Source: Sulfitobacter sp. THAF37
Lineage (GTDB): Bacteria > Pseudomonadota > Alphaproteobacteria > Rhodobacterales > Rhodobacteraceae
DNA: 64,000 nt
Assembly: GCF_009363555.1 (NCBI RefSeq)
Contig: NZ_CP045372.1
Location: 62,001-126,000 of the forward strand
Direction: 5' to 3'
Below the pieces are notes generated by a model, which was given only the letters and a program-made list of their open reading frames with translations, ran no database searches and was not told the origin of the DNA. Below, in pieces: positions 8,629 through 18,255 of the stretch. The translations under genes and the position numbers were made by a program. Numbering within the stretch: the first letter of the stretch is position 1; each line of letters begins with the position of its first letter.

Positions 8629-10287
8629 TTAACGCTGCGCGGTGCGCCAGTCGGGATGGATCCAGGGCACATCGTTGGCCCGCGCCAGCGGCTCCCGGCC
8701 CAGCAACAGATCCGACACCTTTTCACCCACCATGATCGACGGCCCGTTGAGGTTGCCATTGGTGATGCGCGGAAACACCGAACTGTCCGCCACGCGCAAC
8801 CCGTCGACCCCGATCACCCGTGCCTCGGGGTCCACCACCGCGTTGCGGTCGTCGGCGCGGCCCATCCGGCAGGTACCGCAGGGATGATAGGCGCTCTCGG
8901 CATGTTCGCGGACAAAGCTGTCCAGCTCATCATCCGACTGAAGCGCGGCACCGGGCTGGATTTCATGTTTGACGAAAGGCTCGAAGGCCGGTTGCGCAAA
9001 TATCTCGCGGGTCAGGCGGATGCAGGCGCGGAAGTCCTCCCAATCCTCGGGATGCGACATGTAGTTGAACCGGATCACCGGTTCCGCCGCCGGATCGGCG
9101 GACCGAAGGGTCACGGTGCCTCGCGATTTCGACCGCATCGGCCCGGTATGCGCCTGAAACCCGTGCCCCTCTGCCGCCGCCTGCCCGTCATACCGCACGG
9201 CGATGGGCAGGAAATGATACTGTATGTCAGGATAGGGCACACCCGCACGCGACCGGATGAAGGCGGCGCTTTCGAATTGGTTCGACGCCCCCATGCCACC
9301 TTTGGTAAAGAGCCACTGCGCCCCGATCAGCCCCTTGGACAGAAGGTTCCAATGCCGATAGAGCGTGATCGGCTGGCTCGACGCCATCTGGATGTAAAGC
9401 TCCAGGTGGTCCTGCAGGTTCTGACCCACGCCGGGCCGGTCGGCGACCACGTCGATCCCGTGCTCGGCCAGATGCGCGGCGGGGCCGATGCCCGACAGCA
9501 TCAGCAGCTTGGGTGAATTCAGCGAAGACGCCGCCAGCACCACCTCGCGTTCCGCCGCGATCACCTCGCGCCGGCCCCGGCGCAGCACCTCGACCCCGGT
9601 GGCGCGGCCGCCGTCGATCACCACCCGCTGTGCCAGCGCACGGATCAGCTGCACATTGCCGGTCCGCTGGGCGGGCCGCAGATAGGCATTGGCCGCCGAC
9701 CAGCGCCGCCCGTTCCAGACGGTCTGCTCCATCGGGCCGAAACCCTCCTGCTTCTCGCCGTTGTAATCGTCAGTGACGTGATAACCGGCCTGCTCTCCGG
9801 CCCGCACGAAAGCCTCGAACAACGGGTTCTTGCGCGGACCGCGGCTGACGTGCAGCGGCCCGTCATTGCCGCGCCAGGCCGGGTCCCCGCCATGCCCCAT
9901 GTCGTGCCAGTTCTCCATTCTCTTGAAGTAGGGCAAGACATCCGCATAGGACCAGCCACTGGCGCCGCTTTCTTGCCAATGGTCAAAGTCCATCGCGTGA
10001 CCGCGCACATAGACCATCCCGTTGATCGACGACGAACCGCCGATCACCTTGCCCCGCGGACAGGCCAGCCGACGCCCGCCCAGATGGGGCTCCGGCTCGG
10101 TCCGGTAGCCCCAGTCGTAGGTCTTCATGTTCATCGGATAGCTCAGCGCGGCGGGCATCTGGATGAAGGGACCGGCGTCAGACCCCCCGTGTTCGATCAC
10201 GATCACCCGACGCCCCGCCTCGGCCAGCCGGTACGCCATGGCACACCCCGCCGAGCCCGCCCCAACGATTACGAATTCCGCCTGCAT
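8629..10287 (-). CDS. betA: Choline dehydrogenase (GMC oxidoreductase)
   Basis: FAD-dependent oxidation of choline to betaine aldehyde, usually membrane-associated. The 552-residue length is normal. The N-terminal dinucleotide motif [20 protein letters not shown], the GMC signature [20 protein letters not shown], the second signature [16 protein letters not shown] and the C-terminal catalytic region [12 protein letters not shown] with [16 protein letters not shown] are all present. GAGG precedes the ATG at 10285-10287. It is the last gene of the leftward betI-betC-betB-betA set, separated from betB by 259 bases with a large palindrome, so it may have partly independent expression. Confidence 0.96.
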   Translation of the reverse strand: MQAEFVIVGAGSAGCAMAYRLAEAGRRVIVIEHGGSDAGPFIQMPAALSYPMNMKTYDWGYRTEPEPHLGGRRLACPRGKVIGGSSSINGMVYVRGHAMDFDHWQESGASGWSYADVLPYFKRMENWHDMGHGGDPAWRGNDGPLHVSRGPRKNPLFEAFVRAGEQAGYHVTDDYNGEKQEGFGPMEQTVWNGRRWSAANAYLRPAQRTGNVQLIRALAQRVVIDGGRATGVEVLRRGRREVIAAEREVVLAASSLNSPKLLMLSGIGPAAHLAEHGIDVVADRPGVGQNLQDHLELYIQMASSQPITLYRHWNLLSKGLIGAQWLFTKGGMGASNQFESAAFIRSRAGVPYPDIQYHFLPIAVRYDGQAAAEGHGFQAHTGPMRSKSRGTVTLRSADPAAEPVIRFNYMSHPEDWEDFRACIRLTREIFAQPAFEPFVKHEIQPGAALQSDDELDSFVREHAESAYHPCGTCRMGRADDRNAVVDPEARVIGVDGLRVADSSVFPRITNGNLNGPSIMVGEKVSDLLLGREPLARANDVPWIHPDWRTAQR

Positions 10288-10309
10288 CGCCGCCTCTTCT
10301 TCCTTGCGT

Positions 10310-10381
10310 GATTCCGCGCCGGGTCAAGGAGGCGAAGCCCCGTGCGCAGCACGGCCTGTCCTTGACGCGGCGGGGAATCGC
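10310..10381. repeat. 72-bp imperfect palindrome between betB and betA
   Basis: The left arm starts GATTCCGCGCCGGGTCAAGG and the right arm, read in reverse complement, GATTCCCCGCCGCGTCAAGG; only a few bases differ. The centre GTGCGCAGCAC is a nested hairpin. It resembles a REP/BIME-type intergenic element and could stabilise the betB mRNA end or reduce readthrough into betA. The rest of 10382-10546 holds no gene or recognisable site. Confidence 0.6.
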
Positions 10382-10546
10382 ACCCCCAAAATCGTCGAGG
10401 TGTCTTGAGCCACAGAATGTGGGCGCAAGCACCTCTCAGCAAATTTCAAACCCCCTCCGCACGCGCGCGGTCAGGCCATCGGGGCTCAGACCGCAACCGG
10501 CGCCGGGAATGTCATGCGCGTCAGCGCACAATTGGATCATGCCCTG

Positions 10547-12004
10547 TCAAAAGGGCGCCTCCACGTCGTCCATGCGCACAAAGACCGACTTGAGCTGGCT
10601 GTAATGCGCGATCGCCGCCTTCGAGTTTTCCCGCCCCACCCCGGACATCTTCGAGCCGCCGAACGGCGCTTCCACCGGGGCGTCGTTATAGGTGTTGATA
10701 TAGCAGGTCCCGGCCTGGAACCCGGCGGCCACCCGATGGGCGCGCGCGAGGTCCCTGGTAAAGACACCGGCGGCCAGGCCGAACTCCGTGTCATTGGCGC
10801 GGGCCATCACCTCGGCCTCGTCTTCGAAATCCAGAACCGCCATGACGGGGCCGAAAATCTCTTCCCGCGCGATTGTCATGCTGTCGGTCACATCGGCAAA
10901 CACCGTCGGCTGCAGGTAGAACCCTTCGCGGTCGATCCGCGCGCCGCCTGTGACCACCCGCGCCCCTTCGGCGCGGCCCTTCTCGATATAGCTCAAGACG
11001 ATGTTCATCTGCCGCTCGGAAACCATCGGGCCAAAGCTGGTGGCGGGGTCCATCGGATCGCCGATCACCGCATTGCCCAGCCGTTCGGCCAGCCGGGTCA
11101 GGAACTTCTCCTTGATGGCGCTGTGCACGAAGACCCGCGTGCCGTTGGAACAGACCTGTCCCGAGCTGTAGAAATTGCCCAGGATCGCCCCGCCCACCGC
11201 ATTCTCGATATCCGCGTCCTCAAAGACGATCAGCGGCGACTTGCCGCCCAGCTCCATCGTGACATGCTTGATCCCCTCGGCGGCGGCGGCATAGACCTTG
11301 CGCCCCGTGGGCACCGATCCGGTCAGCGACACCTTGTCGACGCGCGGGTCCGTCACCAGCGCCGCGCCGACTTCGCCCATGCCCTGAACCACGTTGAACA
11401 GCCCGGCAGGCAGACCCGCCTCCAGCAGGATCTCGGCCACCTTCAGCGCCGACAGCGGCGTGGTCTCGGAGGGCTTGAAGATCATCGCATTGCCACAGGC
11501 CAGCGCGGGCGCGCCCTTCCAGCAGGCGATCTGGGTGGGGTAGTTCCAGGCCCCGATCCCGACACAGACACCCAGCGGCTCGCGCCGGGTGTAGACCCAG
11601 TTTTCGCCCAGCTGGATATGCTCCCCGGTCAGGGTCGCGGCCATGCCGCCGAAGTATTCCAGCGCATCCGCCCCCGAGGTCGCATCGGCCACGGTGGTTT
11701 CCTGGTAGGGTTTGCCGGTGTCCCAGGTCTCCAGCACGCTGAGGTCATGGTTGCGCTCGCGCATGATGTCGGCCGCGCGGCGCAGGATGCGACCGCGTTC
11801 CGTGCCGGTCATCGCCGCCCAGTCCACCTGTGCCCGGCGCGCCGCCGCGATCGCCAGTTCGATGATCGCCGGGGTGGCGGCGTGCAGCGTGGCAATGGTC
11901 TCGCCGGTGGCAGGATAGATCACCGGGATCTCGGTGCCCGCCCTGTCCTCCACATAGGCGCCGTCGATGAAGTGACTGGCTGGCGGTTGCGTTTCATAGG
12001 GCAT
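10547..12004 (-). CDS. betB: Betaine aldehyde dehydrogenase
   Basis: NAD(P)-dependent oxidation of betaine aldehyde to glycine betaine. The 485-residue protein shows the aldehyde dehydrogenase Glu region [16 protein letters not shown], the catalytic Cys region [17 protein letters not shown] and the binding motif [20 protein letters not shown], followed by the C-terminal [16 protein letters not shown]. The start [20 protein letters not shown] with GGAAAGA upstream is preferred over a 32-residue longer reading. It lies between betC and betA on the same strand and completes the choline-sulfate to betaine route. Confidence 0.97.
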   Translation of the reverse strand: MPYETQPPASHFIDGAYVEDRAGTEIPVIYPATGETIATLHAATPAIIELAIAAARRAQVDWAAMTGTERGRILRRAADIMRERNHDLSVLETWDTGKPYQETTVADATSGADALEYFGGMAATLTGEHIQLGENWVYTRREPLGVCVGIGAWNYPTQIACWKGAPALACGNAMIFKPSETTPLSALKVAEILLEAGLPAGLFNVVQGMGEVGAALVTDPRVDKVSLTGSVPTGRKVYAAAAEGIKHVTMELGGKSPLIVFEDADIENAVGGAILGNFYSSGQVCSNGTRVFVHSAIKEKFLTRLAERLGNAVIGDPMDPATSFGPMVSERQMNIVLSYIEKGRAEGARVVTGGARIDREGFYLQPTVFADVTDSMTIAREEIFGPVMAVLDFEDEAEVMARANDTEFGLAAGVFTRDLARAHRVAAGFQAGTCYINTYNDAPVEAPFGGSKMSGVGRENSKAAIAHYSQLKSVFVRMDDVEAPF

Positions 12005-12030
12005 GTCGGCTCTTTCCGGATGTGCGTGCA

Positions 12031-12054
12031 GGTGTATTTTTTGGAACAATGAAG
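12031..12054 (-). other. Conserved 3' motif downstream of betC
   Basis: Eleven bases past the betC stop, the minus strand reads CTTCATTGTTCC then AAAAAATACACC. The same motif with a one-base indel occurs one base past the guaD stop (30437-30459). Same orientation and position relative to a stop codon suggests a 3'-UTR element rather than chance. Confidence 0.55.
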
Positions 12055-12065
12055 TCACGGGGCGG

Positions 12066-13574
12066 TCATTCCCCCCGGGGGTAACGCTTGCTTTCCTCAA
12101 GGATGTTCAGATCCATGTGATTGCGCATGTATTGCTCCGAGGCGCGCCGCAGCGGCTGGTAATCCCAAGGGTAGTAGCCGCCCTCGCGCAGGGCCTCGTA
12201 GACCACCCAGCGGCGCGCCTGGCTCTGGCGGACATCCGCATCGAAGGCCTCCATGTCCCAGCGGCCCGCGGCGTCGATGCGGAAAGCTTCGAGCCGGTCG
12301 GAATGGGCGGGGTCCTGGGCCAGATTGGTCAGCTCGTGCGGGTCGGACTCCAGGTCGAACAGCTGTTCGGGGTCGATGGCGCAGTTGGTGTATTTCCACC
12401 GCCCCTGGCGCAGCGCCACCATCGGAGACTGAGAAGCTTCGGCGGCATATTCCATCGCCACCGGCTCCGTCCGCTCGCCGCCCTGCCCGAGGGGAAGCAG
12501 GCTTTGTCCCGTGGTCCAGGGCATCACGTCGGCCATGCTGACGCCGGCGAGGTCGCACAGGGTCGGGCAGACGTCGATGTTGCTGACCGGCGTGGTGTTC
12601 AGCCCCGGCGTCATCTGGGGCGCCGCGATCATCATCGGCACGCGCGACGAACCTTCGAAGAAGGACATCTTGAACCACAGCCCCCGCTCGCCCAGCATGT
12701 CGCCGTGATCGGATACGAAGACCACGATGGCCTCCTGCCGGGTATCCTCAAGGGTTTGCAGGATCTCTCCGATCTTGTCGTCGAGATAGCTGATGTTGGC
12801 GAAATACGCCCGGCGGGAGCGGCGGATGTCATCTTCGGTGATGTCGAATTCGCGCCAGTTGTTGGCATCGAAGATGCGCTGCGAATGGGGATCGTGGTCT
12901 GCGTAATCCATCGCCGGGACCTTCGGCAGCAGATGCTCGCAGTCTTCGTAGAGGTCCCAGTACTTGCGCCGCGCGACATAAGGGTCGTGGGGGTGGGTAA
13001 AGCTGGCCGTCAGGCACCAGGGACGGGTATCGCCGCCGCGGGCGTATTCATAGATCTGGCGCACGGCGTTGTAGGCGACCTCGTCGTCGTATTCCATCTG
13101 GTTGGAGGTCTCGGCCACACCGGCGCCGGTGACGGAGCCCATGTTGTGATACCACCAGTCGATCCGCTCGCCCGGTTTGCGGTAATCGGGGGTCCAGCCG
13201 AAATCGGCGGGATAGATGTCGGTGGTGAGCCGGTCCTCGAACCCGTGAAGCTGGTCGGGCCCGACAAAGTGCATTTTGCCCGACAGACAGGTCCGGTACC
13301 CCGCGCGGCGCAGGTGGTGGGCGTAGGTCGGGATGGACGAGGTGAATTCCGCCGCATTGTCATAGACCCCCGTGCCAGAGGGCAGCTGCCCCGACATGAA
13401 GGCGGCCCGTCCCGGCGCGCAGAGCGGCGAGGCGGTATAAGCATTGCGGAACCGGGTAGAGCGCGCCGCAAGACGCTTGAGGTTCGGCGCATGCAGCCAG
13501 TCGGCAGGACCATCTGGAAACAAGGTGCCGTTCAGCTGGTCCACCATCAGGATAAGGATGTTCGGTCTGGTCAT
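12066..13574 (-). CDS. betC: Choline-sulfatase
   Basis: Hydrolyses choline-O-sulfate to choline and sulfate, supplying betA. The 502-residue length is normal. Cys52 in [15 protein letters not shown] is the C-x-P/A-x-R sulfatase signature that is oxidised to formylglycine; metal ligands appear in [18 protein letters not shown] and [15 protein letters not shown], and the substrate His region is [10 protein letters not shown]. There is no signal peptide, so the enzyme is cytoplasmic and needs an importer for choline sulfate. It overlaps betI by four bases (ATGA), implying translational coupling. Confidence 0.97.
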   Translation of the reverse strand: MTRPNILILMVDQLNGTLFPDGPADWLHAPNLKRLAARSTRFRNAYTASPLCAPGRAAFMSGQLPSGTGVYDNAAEFTSSIPTYAHHLRRAGYRTCLSGKMHFVGPDQLHGFEDRLTTDIYPADFGWTPDYRKPGERIDWWYHNMGSVTGAGVAETSNQMEYDDEVAYNAVRQIYEYARGGDTRPWCLTASFTHPHDPYVARRKYWDLYEDCEHLLPKVPAMDYADHDPHSQRIFDANNWREFDITEDDIRRSRRAYFANISYLDDKIGEILQTLEDTRQEAIVVFVSDHGDMLGERGLWFKMSFFEGSSRVPMMIAAPQMTPGLNTTPVSNIDVCPTLCDLAGVSMADVMPWTTGQSLLPLGQGGERTEPVAMEYAAEASQSPMVALRQGRWKYTNCAIDPEQLFDLESDPHELTNLAQDPAHSDRLEAFRIDAAGRWDMEAFDADVRQSQARRWVVYEALREGGYYPWDYQPLRRASEQYMRNHMDLNILEESKRYPRGE

Positions 13575-14149
13575 CGCGATGCCCCCAGGATCAGGTCAAG
13601 TGTGGATAGTGCGCTTTCACGGGCGAATTCGCGGCGACCGCTCTGCGACAGGGCGACGCGCAGGTAGAGCCCGTCGATCAGCGCCGCGATGGTGTCGGCA
13701 TCGGCCCGCGGCCTGACGCTGATCCCGCGCAAGGCATAGGTCAGGTTCGATCGCAGTCGCCGCTGATAGATCCGCAGCAGGCGGCGCGTTTCGGGGTGGG
13801 TCCGCGATGCCGCGTAGAGTGTCATCCACGCCGAAACGGTATCGGGGGCGAAGCAGGTCTCGTCGAAGCTGGCCTCGATGATCGCCACCGCCCGCGCCTT
13901 GCCGTCGCCGGCCTGCCGGTTCAGACGCCTGAGCACCTCTTGCTTGTACTCGTTCAGGATGTGGCGCATCGCCGCGAGAAAGATCTGATCCTTGCCGCCG
14001 AAATAATGATGCGCCAGTGCCGTGGACATGCCCGCGCGGCGGGCAATCTGGCCCACCGTGACGTCGAGCGAATGCGCCGCACCGATCTCGGCGATGGTGG
14101 CTTCGACCAGGGCAGAGCGACGGATCGGCTCCATTCCGACTTTGGGCAT
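13571..14149 (-). CDS. betI: Transcriptional repressor BetI (TetR family)
   Basis: Choline-responsive repressor of the bet genes. The 192-residue protein has a TetR helix-turn-helix (VTVGQIARRAGMSTALAHHY then FGGKDQIFLAAMRHIL) and a BetI-type C-terminal ligand domain (FDETCFAPDTVSAWMTLYA). It is the first gene of the leftward operon and overlaps betC. The palindrome at 14195-14218, 46-69 bases upstream, is its likely operator, so it should autoregulate the operon. Confidence 0.95.
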   Translation of the reverse strand: MPKVGMEPIRRSALVEATIAEIGAAHSLDVTVGQIARRAGMSTALAHHYFGGKDQIFLAAMRHILNEYKQEVLRRLNRQAGDGKARAVAIIEASFDETCFAPDTVSAWMTLYAASRTHPETRRLLRIYQRRLRSNLTYALRGISVRPRADADTIAALIDGLYLRVALSQSGRREFARESALSTLDLILGASR

Positions 14150-14194
14150 GCGGATTCGACCTTTCGGTTGCTGCTGTCCCTTCCTAAAGGTGAG

Positions 14195-14218
14195 TTTATT
14201 GATCCGTCAATCAATAAA
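14195..14218. promoter_or_regulatory. BetI operator upstream of betI
   Basis: Perfect 8-bp arms TTTATTGA-N8-TCAATAAA enclose a second symmetric core TTGA-N4-TCAA. BetI sites in other bacteria share TTGA-type half-sites. It sits between the EamA stop and the betI start. A matching sequence is found at 56484-56503 before the ABC transporter operon. Confidence 0.8.
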
Positions 14219-14234
14219 CCAATCCGGTGCGCCT

Positions 14235-15137
14235 TCACACCTTGGTCTGGTACTTGATCGGGGTGATTTCCCGCTTCAGCATCGCCTCGCGCCAGGTGAT
14301 GAAGGTCACTGAACCGAGAATGACGAAGCCGCCCAGCACGACCCATATGTCGACCGGTTCCGCAAAGGCGACCGCGCCCAGGGCGGTGGCCCAGACAAGC
14401 TGTAGAAAGGTGACTGGCTGGGTCACTGTGACCGGGGCGACGGCAAAGGCCAGGGTCATCGTGTAATGGCCCGCGGTGGCGAATACGGCAACGGTCGCCA
14501 GCAGCATCAGCTCCGTGGCCGTCGGGGCGATCCAGACGGGCAGCGCAAAGGGGGCCAGCCCGATGGTCACGAAGATCGACATCATGCCCACCACGATGGC
14601 CGGGCGCACCTCGTCTGCCAGCACCTTGGCCAGCAGATAGGACCCGGCAAGGACCACCGCCGCGGCCAGCATCGCGAGATGGCCGGGGCTGACCTCGCGA
14701 AAGCCGGGGCGCAGGATGATGGCCGCGCCTGTCAGCCCCATCAGGACGGCGATGATCCGTCTTGCGGCCAGCTTTTCCCCCAGAAACAGGGCCGCGCCGA
14801 TGGTCACGTAGATCGGGGCGAGATAGTTCAGCGCCGTGAGTTCGGAGATGGAGATCCGCGGCATCGCGAAGAACCACAGGATCACGCCAAGCGCGTGACA
14901 CAGGCCGCGCAGGCCGAACAGGGACCACTGGCGTCTTGTCGGGCGGGCGCGCAGCAGCGTCCCGATGGCGGGCAGCAGGAACACCAGGCCAAAGGCGTAG
15001 CGGATGAACGCGGCCTCTGCCGAGGGCAGGCGCGGCCCCATGTATTTGACCAGCGCCGTCACGGCGAGAAAGCAAAAGCCGGTGACAAGCATCCAGAAGA
15101 TGCCGAGCAGCGGACGGTGGGAGGAAGGATCTGTCAT
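14235..15137 (-). CDS. EamA/DMT-family transporter, 300 aa
   Basis: Ten predicted membrane helices in two five-helix EamA repeats; typical motifs are the first-helix FWMLVTGFCFLAVTALVKYM and the repeat-end ALNYLAPIYVTIGAALFLGE and QLVWATALGAVAFAEPVDIW. The family exports metabolites, amino acids or nucleotide-sugar-like compounds, and the substrate is not predictable here. It ends 16 bases before the betI operator and could read through into the bet operon. The start MTDPSSHRPLLGIF is at 15137. Confidence 0.88.
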   Translation of the reverse strand: MTDPSSHRPLLGIFWMLVTGFCFLAVTALVKYMGPRLPSAEAAFIRYAFGLVFLLPAIGTLLRARPTRRQWSLFGLRGLCHALGVILWFFAMPRISISELTALNYLAPIYVTIGAALFLGEKLAARRIIAVLMGLTGAAIILRPGFREVSPGHLAMLAAAVVLAGSYLLAKVLADEVRPAIVVGMMSIFVTIGLAPFALPVWIAPTATELMLLATVAVFATAGHYTMTLAFAVAPVTVTQPVTFLQLVWATALGAVAFAEPVDIWVVLGGFVILGSVTFITWREAMLKREITPIKYQTKV

Positions 15138-15174
15138 GGCGCGACCATGGCCCCACCACCCGGCAAGGGCAAGA

Positions 15175-15774
15175 TCACATCAGCAGGAGCTTTGCGGCAA
15201 TCGCCCACATGGTGAGTGCGATGATGGCGTCCAGCACCTGCCAGCTGCGCGGGTTCGCGAATAGCGGTCTGAGAAGCCGCGCGCCGTATCCCAGCGAAAA
15301 GAAGAAACAGAAGCTGGCCAGAACCGCACCGACACCAAAGGCGACCCGGTCGGGATACTGGGCCGAGATCGACCCGAGCAGGATCACCGTGTCGAGGTAT
15401 ACATGCGGGTTGAGCCAGGTCAGCGCCAGCAGCGTGAGCAGCGTGTTGCGCAAACTTGCCCAAGCGCCCCCCTCAACCGAAAGAGCGGCCCCGCCGCGCC
15501 AGGCCGACAGCGCGTTGCGCGCACCGTACCAGATGAGAAAACCCGCGCCACCGTAGCGCATCAGCGGCTCGAACCACTGCAGACGCGCCGCCAGACCGCC
15601 GAACCCGGCCACCCCGCCCGTGATCAGGACCGCGTCGGATAGCGCGCAGGTCAGGCAGACCCAAAAGACATGTGCCCGCCGCAGCCCCTGCCGCAGGACG
15701 AAAGCGTTCTGAGCGCCGATGGCGAGGATCAGCGTGAGGCTCAGCGCGAAGCCGGGCAGGAACGAGGTGAGCAT
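15175..15774 (-). CDS. argO: LysE/ArgO-type amino acid exporter
   Basis: Inner-membrane exporter for basic amino acids, 199 residues with six predicted helices. Visible family features are FALSLTLILAIGAQNAFVLRQG in pieces around residues 9-30, the Asp-containing TCALSDAVLITGGVAGFGGL and the LALTWLNPHVYLDTVILLG segment. It is divergent from an argP-type regulator, the classical ArgO/ArgP pairing, and the inverted repeats in between (15821-15854) fit ArgP control by arginine or lysine. Confidence 0.93.
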   Translation of the reverse strand: MLTSFLPGFALSLTLILAIGAQNAFVLRQGLRRAHVFWVCLTCALSDAVLITGGVAGFGGLAARLQWFEPLMRYGGAGFLIWYGARNALSAWRGGAALSVEGGAWASLRNTLLTLLALTWLNPHVYLDTVILLGSISAQYPDRVAFGVGAVLASFCFFFSLGYGARLLRPLFANPRSWQVLDAIIALTMWAIAAKLLLM

Positions 15775-15820
15775 GGGACCTCCAGCGGTTGTGGCACCGC
15801 TTGACTAGACACGACGCCCT

Positions 15821-15854
15821 GATTACGCAAATTAATCTCGATAATGTGGATTAA
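15821..15854. promoter_or_regulatory. Candidate ArgP (LysR-type) binding region
   Basis: GATTA-N7-TAATC at 15821-15837 shares its right half with TTAATC-N11-GATTAA at 15832-15854. The three alternating half-sites span the promoter gap between argO and argP and end nine bases before the argP start. LysR-family regulators bind such T-N11-A palindromes. Confidence 0.6.
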
Positions 15855-15863
15855 GGAATTCTA

Positions 15864-16778
15864 ATGCCGCTCGATCCCCATCAGCTCGCCGCGCTTTCGG
15901 CTGTCCTGAGGCTGGGCAGCTTCGACGCCGCGGCAGCGGCGCTGCGGGTGACGCCCTCGGCAGTGTCCCAGCGGATCAAGGCGCTTGAGGAAAACGTCGG
16001 CACCACGCTCGTGCATCGCGGCCAGCCCTGCACCGGCACAGAGACGGGCGCGCGGCTGGCACGGCACGCAGAGGATGTGGCGCTGTTGGAAGCGCAGGCG
16101 CTGGCGGGTGTCGCAGGGCGGAACGAGACCGCGCCGCGGGTGTCGCTGGCCGTGCCGGCGGACAGTCTTGCCACCTGGTTGATCCCCGCCCTGGCGCAGG
16201 TCGAGGGGCTGCTGTTCGACCTCGTGCTGGACGACCAGGATACCTCGGACGACTGGCTGCGCCGGGGCGAAGTCAACGCCGCTGTCACCGGCCATGCCCG
16301 CGCCGCTCCGGGCTGCGACGTGCATCCGCTGGGCAGCCTGCGCTACGTGGCCACAGCCAGCCCCGACTTCATGGCGCGATATTTCGGCGGCGGGTTTTCG
16401 CTGGATGCGCTGGCAGCCGCGCCGCTGCTGGTGTTCAACCCCAAGGATCGGCTGCAGCACCGCTGGGCAGAGGCACGCGGCGCGCGGCGGTTTCACCCGC
16501 CCGTTCATCACCTGCCTTCGAGCCACGGTTTCGCGGATGCCGCGCTGTGCGGGCTGGGCTGGGGCATGAACCCGCTTGCCCTGGTCGCCGACCACCTGGC
16601 GCGCGGCGCCTTGGTCCCACTGGTGCCGGATGCGCCGCTGGACGTCCCGTTGTTCTGGCAGGTGACGCGGGTGATGGCCCCTGCCCTGAAACCGCTGACG
16701 GACGCGGTCAGGAAAAACGCAAGTTGGTGCTTGCGCCCGGCCAGCGGAACGCCCATGTCACAAAAAGTACACAAGTGA
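15864..16778 (+). CDS. argP: LysR-family regulator ArgP/IciA
   Basis: 304 residues with an N-terminal winged HTH (LAALSAVLRLGSFDAAAAAL, VTPSAVSQRIKALEENVGTT) and a periplasmic-binding-protein-like effector domain. The sequence around VLRLGSFDAAAAALRVTPSA is of the ArgP/IciA type, and the gene is divergent from argO. It should activate argO when arginine or lysine is abundant. The ATG at 15864 lies directly behind the half-site array, so autoregulation is likely. Confidence 0.92.
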   Translation: MPLDPHQLAALSAVLRLGSFDAAAAALRVTPSAVSQRIKALEENVGTTLVHRGQPCTGTETGARLARHAEDVALLEAQALAGVAGRNETAPRVSLAVPADSLATWLIPALAQVEGLLFDLVLDDQDTSDDWLRRGEVNAAVTGHARAAPGCDVHPLGSLRYVATASPDFMARYFGGGFSLDALAAAPLLVFNPKDRLQHRWAEARGARRFHPPVHHLPSSHGFADAALCGLGWGMNPLALVADHLARGALVPLVPDAPLDVPLFWQVTRVMAPALKPLTDAVRKNASWCLRPASGTPMSQKVHK

Positions 16779-16851
16779 GTGATCCGGCTGAGAAACTTCT
16801 GGCGCATCCCACCCGTGCCTCTAGATAACGCGCAGCACCAAAGGACACGCC

Positions 16852-17097
16852 ATGCTGGATAACAATAAAAAGATCGAAGTCAGCGCCGAGCAACTCGAAG
16901 TCATCGAATCCGCGCTGCACACCCAGTCCAAGATCCTGAATGTTCAGGCGGAAGCGGGCGGTAATACCGCGCGTCAGCGTTTGAACGAGGTCAAGCGCCT
17001 GCTGGCGCAGCTGTCACAGCACAAGCCCGCCCCGCAAAGCCAGGGCTGCAACCGGCGCGCTTTCGGCTGGTTCAAAGGGATGCGCAGCGCAGAGTAA
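16852..17097 (+). CDS. Hypothetical protein, 81 aa
   Basis: AAAGGA lies seven bases before the ATG. The peptide starts MLDNNKKIEVSAEQLEVIES, is predicted mostly helical up to about residue 55 and ends in a basic, aromatic tail (RRAFGWFKGMRSAE). No signal peptide or membrane span. It is a monocistronic gene followed by a hairpin at 17118-17137. I do not recognise the family; the helical part may form a coiled-coil dimer. Confidence 0.65.
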   Translation: MLDNNKKIEVSAEQLEVIESALHTQSKILNVQAEAGGNTARQRLNEVKRLLAQLSQHKPAPQSQGCNRRAFGWFKGMRSAE

Positions 17098-17117
17098 CCG
17101 GCGACGGTATTGCAGGT

Positions 17118-17137
17118 GCGGTCCGGCACGGGACCGC
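17118..17137 (+). terminator. Hairpin after the 81-aa gene
   Basis: GCGGTCC and GGACCGC flank a six-base loop 20 bases past the stop. No T-run follows, so termination may be Rho-assisted. The remaining 17138-17356 shows no gene. Confidence 0.4.
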
Positions 17138-17356
17138 CCCTCAGCCCGGCCTCATATCCCGTTGAGACCGCGACCATGGACGGCCCGCGCGATCCTCTGG
17201 CGCGGACTGACGATGTGGCCAGGCCACACATGCCTGCACGGCCCGTCTAGAATCATGTGCCGCAGCTAGAGCCATTGCATCGGTCGGGCGCTGGACGGCG
17301 CGGGTCGGGCAGCCCCGCACATGCGGTGGCTGCCACGAAGTGGTCCCGAAGGGGTT

Positions 17357-18103
17357 TCAGCCGTTCAGGGCTTCCATGACCTCGTCGGATGCCTCGAAAT
17401 TCGTGGTGACACGCTGCACGTCGTCGTCGTCCTCCAGCGCGTCCACCAGCTTCATCAGCTTTTCCATGTTCTCAAGGTCCATTTCGGTGGTCGTGGTGGG
17501 CCGCCAGACCAGCTTGGTCGATTCGGACTCGCCCAGTTCCGCCTCCAGCGCCGTCGAGACCTCGTTGAGGTCGGTGTCCGCGCACCAGATCGTGTGACCT
17601 TCCTCGGAACTTTCGACGTCTTCCGCCCCGGCCTCGATCGCGGCCATCATGACGGTGTCGGCATCCCCGACCGAGGCGGGATAGCTTACCGCGCCCTTGC
17701 GGTCGAACATGAAACCGACCGATCCGGTCTCGCCCAGGTTGCCGCCGTTCTTGGTGAAGGTGGACCGCACGTTCGACGCGGTGCGGTTGCGGTTGTCGGT
17801 CATCGCCTCGACGATCACGGCCACGCCGTTGGGGCCATAGCCCTCATAGCGGATTTCCTCGTAATCCTCGCCATCCTGTACCGTGGATTTCTTGATCGCG
17901 CGGTCGATCACATCCTTCGGGACGGAAACCGCCTTGGCCTCCTTGACCGCCAGACGCAGGCGCGGATTCTTGTCCGGGTCGGGGTCGCCCATCTTGGCCG
18001 CGACCGTGATTTCCTTGGACATCTTGGAAAACACCTTCGCGCGAACGGAATCCTGCCTGTTCTTGCGGTGCTGAATGTTTGCCCATTTGGAATGGCCTGC
18101 CAT
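17357..18103 (-). CDS. yebC: YebC/PmpR-family protein
   Basis: 248 residues. The start [20 protein letters not shown] is the invariant family N-terminus; the 46 codons upstream in frame are non-conserved. Other conserved blocks are [40 protein letters not shown] and [19 protein letters not shown]. YebC proteins were first described as DNA-binding regulators and more recently as factors that help ribosomes through difficult proline stretches, so the precise role is unsettled. It is a single gene, leftward, divergent from the SLC13 permease. Confidence 0.95.
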   Translation of the reverse strand: MAGHSKWANIQHRKNRQDSVRAKVFSKMSKEITVAAKMGDPDPDKNPRLRLAVKEAKAVSVPKDVIDRAIKKSTVQDGEDYEEIRYEGYGPNGVAVIVEAMTDNRNRTASNVRSTFTKNGGNLGETGSVGFMFDRKGAVSYPASVGDADTVMMAAIEAGAEDVESSEEGHTIWCADTDLNEVSTALEAELGESESTKLVWRPTTTTEMDLENMEKLMKLVDALEDDDDVQRVTTNFEASDEVMEALNG

Positions 18104-18255
18104 GAAAACCTCATGTTCGATGAAAGCTGATATCGCGCCTCTATAAATCAGGCCTCTTGCCCAAACAAGCCACAGCACCCCTCGCCAAGGCTTTGTCGGT
18201 CCGGGCGCGGACAAGTCCACTTCCCCGTCTGCCGCATCCAAGCTACACCGGTGCC

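Noticed and set aside
10514..13667. Long plus-strand open frames of 512 and 554 codons
   Set aside because: Antisense to betB and betC, which have full-length, motif-bearing proteins.
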